Position numbers and translations under genes: made by a program. 64,000 nucleotides of DNA. Origin: Mycobacterium genavense ATCC 51234 (GTDB lineage Bacteria; Actinomycetota; Actinomycetes; Mycobacteriales; Mycobacteriaceae). The stretch's first letter is position 1. The number at the start of each line of letters is the position of its first letter. Of this stretch, positions 35,171-44,716 are shown piece after piece. Under the pieces are notes generated by a model. The model ran no database searches and was not told the DNA's origin. It worked only from the letters and a program-made list of their open reading frames with translations. The stretch lies in NCBI RefSeq assembly GCF_000526915.1, contig NZ_JAGZ01000008.1, positions 141,611-205,610 of the forward strand, written 5' to 3'.

Positions 35171-36540
35171 CTAGATCCTCGACGCCGGTGGGCGCGACGG
35201 CCGGCCGCCGAGTTCCAGGAAACGGCGGTACCGATCCTCGACCGCGGCCGCCCAGACGCGATCGGGGTCGACGATGCACTCGGTGGAAACCCAGCGCGCG
35301 ACGTCGGCGATCGAGGTCTCCAGCCCGGCTGCCATTCGGCTCAGAAATGCCGCCCCCAGCGCCGCGCCCTCGGCCACCCCGGATACCTCCACCGGCCGGC
35401 CGGTGGCGTCGGCGATGGCCTGCATCCAAGGCCGCAGCCGCGTCCCGCCACCGGTGGCCACGATGCGCGTCACCGGCGCTCCGCTGAGCTCGATCAGCTG
35501 ACGCACCACGAAACCCGACGCCTCGTAGGCGGCCCGGCGCAGCGCCGCGGGGCCGTGGGTGAGGTCGACGCCGTCGAGCACGCCGCGACGGTCCGGGTCG
35601 TGGAACGGCGTGCGTTCCCCGCGAATGTAGGGCGACCACACCGGGATACGGCGCGGATCGACCGACCGGGGTCGCCAGGTCCGATGACGCGATCCACCCA
35701 GCCGAGAAACAGCCCGCCCGCGTTACTGGCGCCACCGATCTGACTCGTGGGCGCCTTGGTGTGCGGAATCGTCCACAGCCCGGGCACCTGGCGGGCCTCC
35801 GGAACGGTGACCCAGACGATCAGCGTGGTGCCGCACATCACCAGCACGTCGCCGTCGTGGTCGGCGCCGGCCACCATCTGCTCGCACAGCGCGTCGACGG
35901 CTCCGGTCGCCAGCACGGCACGGGTCCCGTTCACCTGGCCGGCCGCGGCGCCGATCACCTCCACTCGGGGCAGCTGCGCGACGGTGGCACCGCGCTCGGC
36001 ACACGCCGCCGCGTTCCAGGCGGTGCCGTCGAACAACGGGTAAGAGGTGGCCGCGGTGGCGAAGTCGATCACCGCCTCGCCCGACAGCGCACGGTTGGCC
36101 ACCGCCGATGCCGGCCAGAACCCGGCCGCCCCGGGGGCTGCGGCGGCCGTCCAGCGCAGGAACTCCGCCGCCTCGCCCAGCGCGGGCAGCGGCTGATCGC
36201 CGTCGACCCGGCCGCGCTCGTCGCCGTACAGCAGTCCCGGCGTGTACGGCCGGCCCGTGGCATCGACCGCGGTCAGCGAGGGAACCATCGCCGAGACGGC
36301 CACCGCGCGGGGCTCGGGTCCCCGGACCTGTTGTCGCACCTCGTCCAGCGCCGCCAGCGGGCCGCGCCGCCACGCCTCGTCGGCGTCGTGCTCGAAACGG
36401 TTGGGCGCCGGCACCCGGACGCGATGCGGGATGCGCACCCGCGCCGTCACGTTGCCGTCGGCGTCGGCGGCGACCGCTTTGACCGACGTGGTCCCGATGT
36501 CGATGCCGATCGTGACGCCGTTACGTGACACGGGCGTCAC
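35171..36540 (-). pseudogene. xylB: FGGY carbohydrate kinase (xylulokinase-like), frameshifted
   Basis: An FGGY-family sugar kinase corresponding to Rv0729. The start MTPVSRNGVTIGIDIGTTSVKAV (ATG 36540) holds the first phosphate motif. GAVDALCEQMVAGAD and MCGTTLIVWVT carry later ATP-binding parts. The reading frame breaks near 35660, after GPGDPGRS; the remainder continues one frame over as RRIPVWSPYIRGERTPF and ATGGGTRLRPWMQAIADATG to the end (PPASRI). One missing or extra base explains it. Restored, the protein would be about 456 residues. It diverges from serA2 with only 21 bases between starts, the M. tuberculosis arrangement. It would phosphorylate a pentulose such as D-xylulose. Confidence 0.87.
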
Positions 36541-36561
36541 CGTACGCCAGCATTGGCATTC

Positions 36562-37551
36562 GTGACGTCAAGACCGCGTGCCCTGGTGACCGCCCCGCTG
36601 CGTGGTCCGGGGTTCGCCAAACTCCGGCAGCTCGCCGATGTGGTGTACGACCCTTGGATCAGTGAGCTCGAGGCGACCTCGCTGCGCATTTACGGCCCCG
36701 AGCAGCTGGCCGAACGGATCGGCACCGAAGCCGCCGACGTGGTTGTGGTGGAGAGTGCCTCGGTGCGCGGCCCGGTGTTCGACACCGGCTTGCGCGCGAT
36801 CGCATCCACCCGCGGCGACCCCAACAACGTCGACATCGCCGGAGCCTCCGCCGCGGGCATCCCGGTGCTGAACACCCCGGGCCGCAACGCCGACGCGGTC
36901 GCCGAGCTGGCGGTGGCCCTGTTGCTGGCCGCCACCCGCCACCTGTTGACCACCGACGCGGATGTGCGCAGCGGCAACACGTTTCGTGACGGCAGCATTC
37001 CCTACCAGCGGTTCCGGGGCGCCGAGATCGCCGGGCGCACCGCGGGATTGGTAGGACTGGGCGCCGTCGGCCGGGCTCTGCGATGGCGGCTGACCGGGCT
37101 GGGCATGCGCGTCATCGCCTACGACCCGTACCACGACGAAGCTCAGCACAGCCTCGACGAGCTGCTGAGCGAGGCCGACGTCGTCTCGCTGCACGCACCG
37201 GTCACCGAGGACACCATGGGGATGATCGGCGCGGCCGAATTCGCCGCGATGCGCGACGGCGTGGTCTTCCTCAACACCGCCCGCGCGCAGCTGCACGACA
37301 CCGACGCGCTCGTCGACGCGCTGCGCGCCGGCAAGGTCGCCGCGGCGGGACTGGACCATTTCGTGGGCGAATTCCTGGCGACGGACCATCCGTTGGTGGG
37401 CATGCCGAACGTCGTGCTGACCCCGCATATCGGCGGGGCGACCTGGGACACCGAGGCATGGCAGGCGCAGATGGTCGCCGACGATCTGGAAGCGTTGCTA
37501 TCCGGCAACCGGCCCACCCATATCGTCAACCCGGAGGTGCTGGCGTCATGA
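36562..37551 (+). CDS. serA2: NAD-dependent 2-hydroxyacid dehydrogenase
   Basis: A 329-residue enzyme of the D-isomer 2-hydroxyacid dehydrogenase family, from GTG 36562. The nucleotide fold is GLVGLGAVGRALRWRLTGLG, then Asp in AYDPY. Catalytic residues are Arg in TRGDPNNVD, Glu in HFVGEF and His in TPHIGG. It corresponds to Rv0728c (annotated serA2), but given neighbours xylB and fucA, a sugar-acid substrate is more likely than 3-phosphoglycerate. The fucA start overlaps its end by four bases. Confidence 0.88.
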   Translation: MTSRPRALVTAPLRGPGFAKLRQLADVVYDPWISELEATSLRIYGPEQLAERIGTEAADVVVVESASVRGPVFDTGLRAIASTRGDPNNVDIAGASAAGIPVLNTPGRNADAVAELAVALLLAATRHLLTTDADVRSGNTFRDGSIPYQRFRGAEIAGRTAGLVGLGAVGRALRWRLTGLGMRVIAYDPYHDEAQHSLDELLSEADVVSLHAPVTEDTMGMIGAAEFAAMRDGVVFLNTARAQLHDTDALVDALRAGKVAAAGLDHFVGEFLATDHPLVGMPNVVLTPHIGGATWDTEAWQAQMVADDLEALLSGNRPTHIVNPEVLAS

Positions 37552-38204
37552 AGTTCGTGGACAACCCGGAAGCCGCGGTCCTGGACGCGGCCAAAGACAT
37601 GCTGCACCGCGGCCTCGTCGAGGGAACCGCCGGCAACATCTCGGCCCGCCGGTCGGACGGCAACATCGTGATCACCCCCTCGTCGGTCGACTACCGCGAC
37701 ATGGAACTCGACGACCTGGTGCTCGTCGACCCCGAAGGCGCGGTGCGGCATGCCAAGGACGGCCGGGCGCCGTCGTCGGAAGTGCAGCTGCACCTGGCGG
37801 CCTATCGGGCGTTCGACAATATCGGCAGCGTCATTCACAGTCATCCGGTGTGGGCCACCATGTTCGCGATCGCCCACCAACCGATTCCGGCCTGCATCGA
37901 CGAATTCGCGGTCTACGTCGGCGGCGACGTTCGCTGCGCCGACTACGCCGCGTCCGGCACGCCCGACGTCGGGGCCAACGCCGTCAAGGCGCTGGAGGGT
38001 CGCGGCGCGGCGCTGATCGCCTACCACGGCCTGGTCGCGGTGGGCCCACGACCGGACAAGGTCCTGCACATCACCGCACTCGTCGAGCGCACTGCCTAAA
38101 TCGTTTGGGGTGCAAGGGCTCTGGGAGGACTGGTGCCGATTCCCGAAGACGTGAACCGCAACTTCGCCGGGGTCTACGGCTACCTGCGGGCCAATCCCCT
38201 ATGA
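37548..38204 (+). pseudogene. fucA: Class II aldolase (fuculose-phosphate aldolase type), nonsense-interrupted
   Basis: Restored, this is a 218-residue class II aldolase/adducin-fold enzyme corresponding to Rv0727c. The zinc site is HSHPVW with a later His in AYHGLVAVG; the catalytic Glu is in SSEVQLHL. TAA at 38097-38099 (codon 184) replaces CAA, a one-base change: the frame continues as IVWGARALGG, VPIPEDVNRNF and VYGYLRANPL to TGA at 38202-38204. The metallo-hydrolase ATG overlaps that TGA by four bases, which confirms the longer original frame. The truncated form may still fold but loses its C-terminal helix. Confidence 0.88.
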
Positions 38205-39109
38205 GCCGAGTACAGCTGGGCCGCGCCTGCGTGACGCGCCTTGTGGAATTCCAGTTCGAGTTGGGGACAACGTCTTTCGCCCAAACGCCGCCGGACGGAT
38301 GGCACAACCTGCTGGTGCCAGACTTCTTCAACCCCGACACCGAGAAGTGGCGGATCGCGGTGCAAAGCTGGGTCATCGAGGTCGACGGGTTGACCGTCGT
38401 GGTGGACACCGGCGTCGGCAACGACCGCCAGCGCCCGCACATGCCACCGTTGGATCACCTGAAAACCGCATTCCTCACCGCGTGGGACTCGGTCGGTATC
38501 GACCGCGACGCCGTGGACGTGGTGATCAACACCCACCTCCATTCCGACCACGTCGGGTGGAACACGATGCTCGACGACAACACCTGGGTGCCGACCTTTC
38601 CCAACGCCCGATACCTTGCTCCTGCAGCCGATTACCGCTACTTCGCCCCCGACGGGCCCCTCACGCGGCGATCGCCGCGCACCGAACAGGAGGCCATCGC
38701 GCAGCACGGCGACCAGTTGGTGTTCGCCGACAGCGTGTTGCCCATCGAGGAGGCGGGCCAGCTCGTCTGTTGGTCCGACGACTGCCAGATCAGCCCGTCA
38801 CTGCGCCTGCGTCCCGCCGCCGGCCACACACCCGGCTCCTCGGTGCTGTGGCTGGATGCGGGCGCGCCCGCGGTGTTCGTCGGCGACATCACGCACAGCC
38901 CGCTGCAAGTACGCCGCCCCGCCGACCCCTGCGCCTTCGACGTCGACGCCACCGCGGCCGCGGCCACCCGCCGGCGCATCTTCACCGAGGCCGCGGGGGC
39001 GCACGCCACCATGATCCCGGCCCACTACCCCGGCTGCGGCGGCGCATCGATCCGCGCGGTCGGTGATCAATTCGAGGTCGACGAATGGCTCGACATCGAA
39101 AAGATTTGA
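38201..39109 (+). CDS. MBL-fold metallo-hydrolase
   Basis: A 302-residue metallo-beta-lactamase-fold protein. The metal motif is THLHSDHVGW (HxHxDH). Later ligands are His in AAGHTPGSS, Asp in VFVGDITH and His in IPAHYPG. Residues VVVDTGVGN precede the metal motif, as in the family. It starts at ATG 38201, overlapping the original fucA stop, so it belongs to the serA2-fucA transcription unit. Members include lactonases and other hydrolases; the carbohydrate context suggests a sugar lactone or ester, but this is inference. Confidence 0.87.
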   Translation: MSRVQLGRACVTRLVEFQFELGTTSFAQTPPDGWHNLLVPDFFNPDTEKWRIAVQSWVIEVDGLTVVVDTGVGNDRQRPHMPPLDHLKTAFLTAWDSVGIDRDAVDVVINTHLHSDHVGWNTMLDDNTWVPTFPNARYLAPAADYRYFAPDGPLTRRSPRTEQEAIAQHGDQLVFADSVLPIEEAGQLVCWSDDCQISPSLRLRPAAGHTPGSSVLWLDAGAPAVFVGDITHSPLQVRRPADPCAFDVDATAAAATRRRIFTEAAGAHATMIPAHYPGCGGASIRAVGDQFEVDEWLDIEKI

Positions 39110-39157
39110 CGTGCCGGGTGGTTCGGTGGCCGGCGGGCAAGCGGGCGGGGCGATGGC

Positions 39158-40003
39158 CTAGGCGGCGTGGCGACGCCACTGGCGCGGCGGCATGCCGTGC
39201 GCCCGGGTGAACTGGCGGGTGAAATAGCCGGGGTCGAAAACCCCGACTCGCCGGGCGATCTCGGCGACCGGGAGATCCGTTTGCTCGAGCAGCGTGCGCG
39301 CCGCGGCCATCCGGCGTTCGATGATCCACTCCTGCACGGTGCGCCCGGTGCGCCGACGCACCACCGTAGTGAGATGTCCCGGTGTTACCCCAAGTTCAGC
39401 CGCGACGTCGCGCAGCGACAACGGCTCGCCCTGGCGGCGGTCGATCACCGCGAACACGTCGGCCAGCAGTGGCTCACCGCTGCGCTTGAGGTCGGCCACC
39501 ACATCGCGGGCCAGCCGGGCCAGCTCGATCAAAAGTAGCGTCAGGTAGGCCAGCGCCGCCTGCCGATGCCCGTCCCGGCGGGCAGTGAGCTCGGTTTCGA
39601 TCGCTCGAATCATGTTGTCCCACATGGGTCGCCGGTCCTCGGGTACTTGCAGCCGCAACACCCCACCGGCATGTCCGTGCAGGAACGGGAAGAGCAGCGG
39701 GTGGCCCCGCCAGGCGGGCGAGCGTGCGTCCTCGCCGAGCGCGGCGGGATCGAAGAACACCGCGACGCCGGCATCCAAGTCCGCCAGACGCCCGGGGTCG
39801 AGCACCTCTCCGGCGGCGGCCACATACACCAGGCCCGCCGCGGGGACGTACCACAGCGCCGGGAAGTCGTGAATGTGACGGCCCCGCTCGCCGAGCTCGC
39901 CCAGGTGACGATGCAGCGACACCTGAGACGTGTCCGGACCGGTCCGATCTCGATAGATCGGCACTCCGCCGCGGAGGCCGATCAACCGGGCTGGCTGCGT
40001 CAT
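39158..40003 (-). CDS. AraC-family transcriptional regulator
   Basis: A 281-residue regulator. The N-terminal cupin-like sensor domain covers about residues 1-165. The C-terminal double helix-turn-helix runs from about 180 to 277, with LSLRDVAAELGVTPGHLTTVVRR and the AraC hallmark LPVAEIARRVGVFDPGYFTRQFTRAHGMPPRQWR. It is divergent from a methyltransferase gene, with 66 bases between them. A truncated copy of its first 40 codons and of its upstream DNA lies 2 kb away at 41928-42100, next to a damaged alcohol dehydrogenase. Confidence 0.9.
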   Translation of the reverse strand: MTQPARLIGLRGGVPIYRDRTGPDTSQVSLHRHLGELGERGRHIHDFPALWYVPAAGLVYVAAAGEVLDPGRLADLDAGVAVFFDPAALGEDARSPAWRGHPLLFPFLHGHAGGVLRLQVPEDRRPMWDNMIRAIETELTARRDGHRQAALAYLTLLLIELARLARDVVADLKRSGEPLLADVFAVIDRRQGEPLSLRDVAAELGVTPGHLTTVVRRRTGRTVQEWIIERRMAAARTLLEQTDLPVAEIARRVGVFDPGYFTRQFTRAHGMPPRQWRRHAA

Positions 40004-40069
40004 GATTGCAAAATATAGTCCAACTTATGGCGAAGATCGCCCAATTCCATAACGAGACACTGGTCCAGT
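40004..40069. promoter_or_regulatory. AraC-methyltransferase divergent control region
   Basis: A short divergent region. TGCAAAATATAGTCC begins about 40014. Its first 45 bases or so resemble 42058-42105, upstream of the AraC remnant, with TGCAAAAGATAGTCC and a shared TGGCGA-GATC block. Conservation of this non-coding stretch in both copies suggests an operator for the regulator. Confidence 0.45.
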
Positions 40070-40726
40070 ATGGATTGCATGACCAAATATCCTCCACATG
40101 ACTACCTTCCCGCCGCCGGACGCGACGCCTTCCTGCCCGGCTACGACCTGATGTCCCGCCTGTTCGGCCTGCGGCGAGTTCATCAGCGGCTGATCGATCA
40201 GGCCGAGCTCGCCAACGGCCAGCGTGTCTTGGAAACCGGCTGCGGCACCGGCAATCTCACGATCCGAGTCAAACGACCCTATCCCGGTGCCGAGGTGATC
40301 GGATCCGACCCCGACCCGCTGGCACTCCGGCGTTCCCAGCGAAAAGCCGAGCAATTGACGGGTATTCGATTCGAACAGGCTTACGCGCAACACCTGCCCT
40401 ACGACGACGGCCAGTTCGATCGGGTGCTGTCGTCGATGATGCTGCACCACCTGCAGGGCGACGCGAAAACCGGTGCGGCAGCCGAGATCTGCCGCGTGCT
40501 ACGCTCCGGCGGCCGGCTGCACCTGGTCGACATGGGCGGCGACATGACCGCCGCGGACGGGCTGGCGGCGCGCCTGGTCAGGCACAGTCCGCACGCGGCC
40601 GGCAATCTCGGCGACGCGATTCCCCGGCTGCTGCGTTCCGCCGGATTGGACTGCAACGAAGTCGCCACCGAGCGGCATTGGTTCGTGGGGCGACTCACCT
40701 ACTACCGCGCCACCCGACCCGGCTAG
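40070..40726 (+). CDS. Class I SAM-dependent methyltransferase
   Basis: A 218-residue methyltransferase unrelated to the six-copy family nearby. Motif I is VLETGCGTGN, motif II is VIGSDPDPLAL, motif IV is FDRVLSSMMLHHL, and the post-IV segment is RVLRSGGRLHLVDMGGD. The ubiE-like order suggests a small-molecule or lipid substrate. ATG 40070 and ATG 40079 are both possible starts. It is transcribed away from the AraC gene and is probably its target. Confidence 0.85.
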   Translation: MDCMTKYPPHDYLPAAGRDAFLPGYDLMSRLFGLRRVHQRLIDQAELANGQRVLETGCGTGNLTIRVKRPYPGAEVIGSDPDPLALRRSQRKAEQLTGIRFEQAYAQHLPYDDGQFDRVLSSMMLHHLQGDAKTGAAAEICRVLRSGGRLHLVDMGGDMTAADGLAARLVRHSPHAAGNLGDAIPRLLRSAGLDCNEVATERHWFVGRLTYYRATRPG

Positions 40727-40731
40727 GTGGT

Positions 40732-41929
40732 CTAGCGCTGGTCGATGGCAACCTTGATGGCGCCGCTTTCGCCCTGGTTGGCAATCGCCAAAAAGGCGTC
40801 GCGCCAACGGTCCAGCGCGAAGGTATGGGTCAGCATCGGGCGCAGATCCACCCGGCCGGCCGCGACGAGGTCGAGGTAGTGGGCGATCGCGTGCTTGCGC
40901 TGCCCGTCGACCTCCTCGAACCTGAACGCATTGGACCCGACGAGGGAGATTTCCTTGAAGTACAGCGGACTCCACTCCCAGCGCCCGGGCGCGTGGACTC
41001 CGGCCTTCACCAGCGTTCCCCGCGAGCGCAGCACCCGCACGCCGACCTCGAACGTCTCGGGCTTACCGACCGTGTCGTAGACGACGTCGACCGCCCCCGC
41101 AGCCGACCGCCGCCCCAGGCGACCAGCTCTTCGATCAGGGCCAGGCGTGGTTCGTGCGCAACGACTTTGGCGGCCCCGAACCTTTGGGCCACTTCGGCCT
41201 GGGCGTCGAAGCGCGCCACCACGGCCACCGCCACGTCGGGATACAGCGCCCGCAGGATCGTCACCGCGCACTACCCGAGCGAACCGGCGCCGTAGACCAA
41301 AACCTGGCCCGCGCGGGGCGGCGGATGGTGGGTGATCGCGTGCAGTGACACCGAAAACGGGTCGGCGAACACGGCCATCTCGTCGGGTATCGGCTCGGGA
41401 ACGGCGAACAGGATGCTGTCGTGCGCGGGCATCAATTCGGCGTAGCCGCCGGTCACGTCGGCCGACACCCCGGTGTGGATGCCCGGCTTGATATCGCCGT
41501 CGGTGAAGCTCCAGCACAGGCTGTAGTCGCCGCTCTCGCAGGCGGGACGCACCGGCTCGATACCGCGCGGCCCGCAGGACAGCCACGGGTTGAGCACGAC
41601 GCGCTGCCCCACCTCGAGCCCGCGGGCCTTGGGCCCGAGCGCCACCACGTCGGCGACCACTTCGTGGCCCATCACTGGGGGAAGGAACAGAAGCCGCCCA
41701 TCGCATTGTCGGCGTCGTCCGCGCCGAAATCCAGCAGGATCTGTTTGGAGTCTGACCCGCAGATTCCCGTCAGTCTAGGTCGGGTGACCACCCAATCCTC
41801 TTGGGGCAGTTGAGGATCCGGTAGTTGCCGCAGGGCGGTCGGGGTGCGGGCCAGATTCGCCGTCAGCGTGTTGGCGTCACAGGGAACTTCGAACGGCTCC
41901 GGCGTTACCCCGTACACCAACGCCTTCAT
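40732..41929 (-). pseudogene. Zinc-type alcohol dehydrogenase, heavily damaged
   Basis: A medium-chain dehydrogenase of about 398 residues when restored, starting MKALVYGVTPEPFEVPCDAN at ATG 41929. Zinc-site parts are visible in LTGICGSDSKQ and VMGHEVVADV; the nucleotide fold is around VLVYGAGSLG. There are three lesions. One C is missing in the run at 41677-41681 (FPPVMGHE becomes FPQ-stop). TAG at 41271-41273 interrupts GAGSLG-CAVTIL. A frameshift near 41091-41110 precedes the C-terminal part (DVVYDTVGKPETF to VAIDQR). It is the most damaged gene of the window and almost certainly inactive. An AraC remnant overlaps its start. Confidence 0.85.
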
Positions 41930-42057
41930 CGCGGCGTCACCCCGGCGATGTTGGCGTCGACGCGGTGCACCGACACCGCAGCTACGTCCCGGTCGGTCCG
42001 ATATCGGTAGATCGGTATCCCGTCGGGGTGGCCGACCAGCCGAGCTGACGCCGTCAT
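41928..42057 (-). pseudogene. Truncated AraC regulator remnant
   Basis: A 42-codon reading frame from ATG 42057. It reads MTASARLVGHPDGIPIYRYRT, against MTQPARLIGLRGGVPIYRDRT in the intact AraC protein at 39158-40003. Similarity continues to VSVHR (VSLHR in the intact copy), then stops, and the frame ends in TGA overlapping the dehydrogenase ATG. It is a deletion scar of a second AraC gene. The DNA upstream of the start is also similar between the two copies. Confidence 0.75.
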
Positions 42058-42147
42058 AACTGCAAAAGATAGTCCCACCACTGGCGATGATCACCCGGTT
42101 TCCACCTGTCGGGTTTCTCCCCGGGTTCATCGGCACGAGCTCGCCCG

Positions 42148-43458
42148 TCACCCGGCCGCGCCCGCCAGATCGGCGGCGAGGTCGGCACCGGACAGGCCAC
42201 CGGCCCATTGCCCGAGCAGTTCGACATGGAGCTGAGGTTGAATGCCCGCCGTTCCGGCCAGTCCCGGCGCTCCGACCGCCGGTGCCGCTGCCCCCAGCGC
42301 GCCAGGCGAACTCGAGGCAACGGGAACGACCGGGGTGACCGAGGTGACCGTGAGCGTGACAGCGCTGTCTTGCATGGCGGTGATCGATGCGCCGGCCGCC
42401 CCGACGGTGGCAGTGGCGGTATTGCCAAGCGTTTCGACCGCGCCGATCTCTCCGGTCGAACCGGTGACGGTGGCGGTGCCGCTGGTGACAAATCCGCTGA
42501 CGAACTCGTCTGCGGCGGAGGGGGTGAGCATGATGGGGCCGGTCGCGGCGGTGGCAGTGACGTTCGTGCCGACCGGGAGCAGGGTGCTGCCCTGGTAGGC
42601 CGGGGTATAGGTGACCAACGAGCCGCTCACGTTGACGAGCACGGAGGAATAACTGAAGACGTAGGTCCCGGTGGTGAGGTTCGGGGTGAACGGGCTGGCG
42701 CTGGCGATGACGGAGCCGCTGTGATGTGTACGCCACTGTTTTCCCGAGGGTGATCGTGCTGCCGGCGGGTGCGGTGACGGTTTCGTCGGGCGGGATCGGG
42801 GTAACGGTGGTGACGGTGTCGCCCGGCTGGGACGTCGCATTCGATGCCATCTGCACGACGGATTGAGTCCGTGCGCCGGTGGCGTTGGCGGTCGCCTGCA
42901 TCACCGCGCGGGCCTGATCCGCTTGCCGGACGAGTTGGTGGTATCCGGCGCCTGGCTGAACGGCGTGAGCGTGCTCGCGGCCTCGGATGCGCCGGCGTAG
43001 CTGTACATCGCGGTGGCGTCCTGGGCCCACATCGCCAGGTACTGGGCTTCGGTACTTGCGATCGCCGGGGTGTTCTGCCCGAAGAAGTTCGTGGCGATCA
43101 ACGCCGCGTGCAGTGTCCGGTTGGCCGCGATCACCGGCGGGGGCACCGTCATCGCGTACGCGGTCTCGTAAGCCGCGGCAGCCCCATAGGCCTGCTTGGC
43201 GGTCGCCCCCGCCTGCGCGGCACTGATCTGCAGCCACTCCACATACGGTGTGACCGCGGCCGACATCGCCACCGACGACGGACCCAACCAGGACTGCCCC
43301 GTCAACGCCGCCACCTGCGACCAATAACCATCCGCGGTGGCCTCGAGCTCGGCCGCCAACGCCTCCCACTCGGCCGCGGCCGCCAGCATCGGCCCCGCTC
43401 CCGGACCGGCATACATCAGCCCGGAGTTGACCTCCGGCGGTAACAACCCGTAGTCCAT
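42148..43458 (-). pseudogene. PPE-family protein, two frameshifts
   Basis: Restored, about 437 residues, starting MDYGLLPPEVNSGLMYAG at ATG 43458. The PPE domain (about 1-175) has DGYWSQVAALTGQSW, GPSSVAM and NFFGQNTPAIASTEAQYLAMW. One base is lost near 42921-42930 (after TTNSSG) and another shift lies at 42720-42745. The two together restore the original frame, so about 60 residues between them are read out of frame. The C-terminal half is rich in Thr, Ser, Gly and Ala and ends PGLAGTAGIQPQ...ADLAADLAG, a tail shared with the other PPE gene. No PE gene is adjacent. Confidence 0.84.
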
Positions 43459-43759
43459 CGCGGTGTCCTCTCGCCTAGTCGAAGTGCCTATTTGACAGAC
43501 GTGGAAATAACCTCGACATGCTGTCACACGCACCTGAACTCCGCGTGACCGCGTCCTGAATTTCATGTCCGATCGAAACTCGCTCTGGCGCAGGCCTTTC
43601 GGATACGAACGTGCGTAACCATCGGGGGCGCGCGAGCCTGCCGTGTGCGCGATTCGTCGAGGTTGCCCCGAATCGCGGGAAGCGAACGGCGGGAAAGCTT
43701 GTTATATTGGCTAGGTATTAACGAAGGTAAGCTAAAGACATCCGATACAGGGGGGACCA
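43459..43759. promoter_or_regulatory. Divergent region between PPE gene and methyltransferase array 2
   Basis: A 301-base gap with no gene that I can support. GCTAGGTATTAA (43710-43721) matches the element ahead of array 1. CAGGGGGGACC (43748-43758) is the ribosome site for the first methyltransferase. TATATT at 43703-43708 is a possible -10 box. Confidence 0.5.
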
Positions 43760-44716
43760 ATGACTTCCACCAGATACGAGGGCGACACCTGGGACCTGGC
43801 GTCCAGCGTCGGCGTGACCGCCACGATGGTCGCGGCCGCGCGCGCGATCGCCACCCGGGCCGATCACCCGCAGATCAACGACCCATTCGCCGAACCGCTG
43901 GTCAAGGCCGTCGGCGTGGACCTACTCTCCCGGCTGGCCAGCGGTGACCTGGACCCCGCCGAGCTGAACGACGTGCACGACGGGGCGGCGGGATCGGCCG
44001 GGGCGATGTCGCGCATGGCCGACAACATGGCCGTGCGCACCAAGTTCTTCGACGAGTTCTTCACCGATGCGACGGCGGCGGGTATCAAGCAGGTTGTGAT
44101 CCTGGCTTCCGGGCTCGATTCGCGCGCCTACCGGTTGGCCTGGCCGGCCGGCACGGTGGTCTACGAGGTGGACCAGCCGCAGGTCATCGAATTCAAGACC
44201 AATGCGCTGGCCGACCTCGGCGCCGCGCCGACCGCCAACCGCCGGGTGGTGGCCATCGATCTGCGCGACGACTGGCCCACCGCACTGCGGACCGCCGGCT
44301 TCGACCCGGCCCAGCCCGCCGCGTGGAGCGCCGAGGGTCTGCTCGGCTACCTGCCGCCCGAGGCCCAGGATCGGCTGCTGGACACCATCGCCGAGCTGAG
44401 CGCGCCGGGCAGTCGACTGGCCACCGAGAGCGCACCGAACCCCGATCCCGGGGAAGAGGACAAGATGCGCGAACGCATGCAGACCATCGCCGAACGCTGG
44501 CGCGCACACGGTTTCGACCTCGACATGGCGGGTCTGGTCTACCTCGGCGACCGCAACGAGGTGGTCGAATACCTTGCCGACCGCGGGTGGCGCCTGCAAA
44601 GCAGCAGCATCCGGGAGTTGTTCGCGGACAACGGCTTCGCCCCACTCGAGGATGACGACATGCGGATGGGCGAGATGCTCTACACCAGCGGCACCCTGGA
44701 AAAGAAAGCGAAATAG
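43760..44716 (+). CDS. SAM-dependent methyltransferase, array 2 gene 1
   Basis: A 318-residue member of the same family as array 1, with WDLASSVGVTATMVAAARA at the start. The SAM site is VILASGLDSRAYRLAWPAG and VYEVDQPQVIEFK, and the conserved segment is SAEGLLGYLPPEAQDRLL. It is intact and the longest of the six copies, with an insert near residues 60-80 (DVHDGAAGSAGAMSRM). A strong GGGGGG ribosome site precedes it. The substrate is unknown. Confidence 0.87.
   Translation: MTSTRYEGDTWDLASSVGVTATMVAAARAIATRADHPQINDPFAEPLVKAVGVDLLSRLASGDLDPAELNDVHDGAAGSAGAMSRMADNMAVRTKFFDEFFTDATAAGIKQVVILASGLDSRAYRLAWPAGTVVYEVDQPQVIEFKTNALADLGAAPTANRRVVAIDLRDDWPTALRTAGFDPAQPAAWSAEGLLGYLPPEAQDRLLDTIAELSAPGSRLATESAPNPDPGEEDKMRERMQTIAERWRAHGFDLDMAGLVYLGDRNEVVEYLADRGWRLQSSSIRELFADNGFAPLEDDDMRMGEMLYTSGTLEKKAK

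Noticed and set aside
38100..38204. Intergenic DNA between fucA and the metallo-hydrolase
   Set aside because: After the TAA at 38097 the same frame continues with family-like sequence and ends in a TGA overlapping the next ATG, so it is the lost fucA C-terminus.
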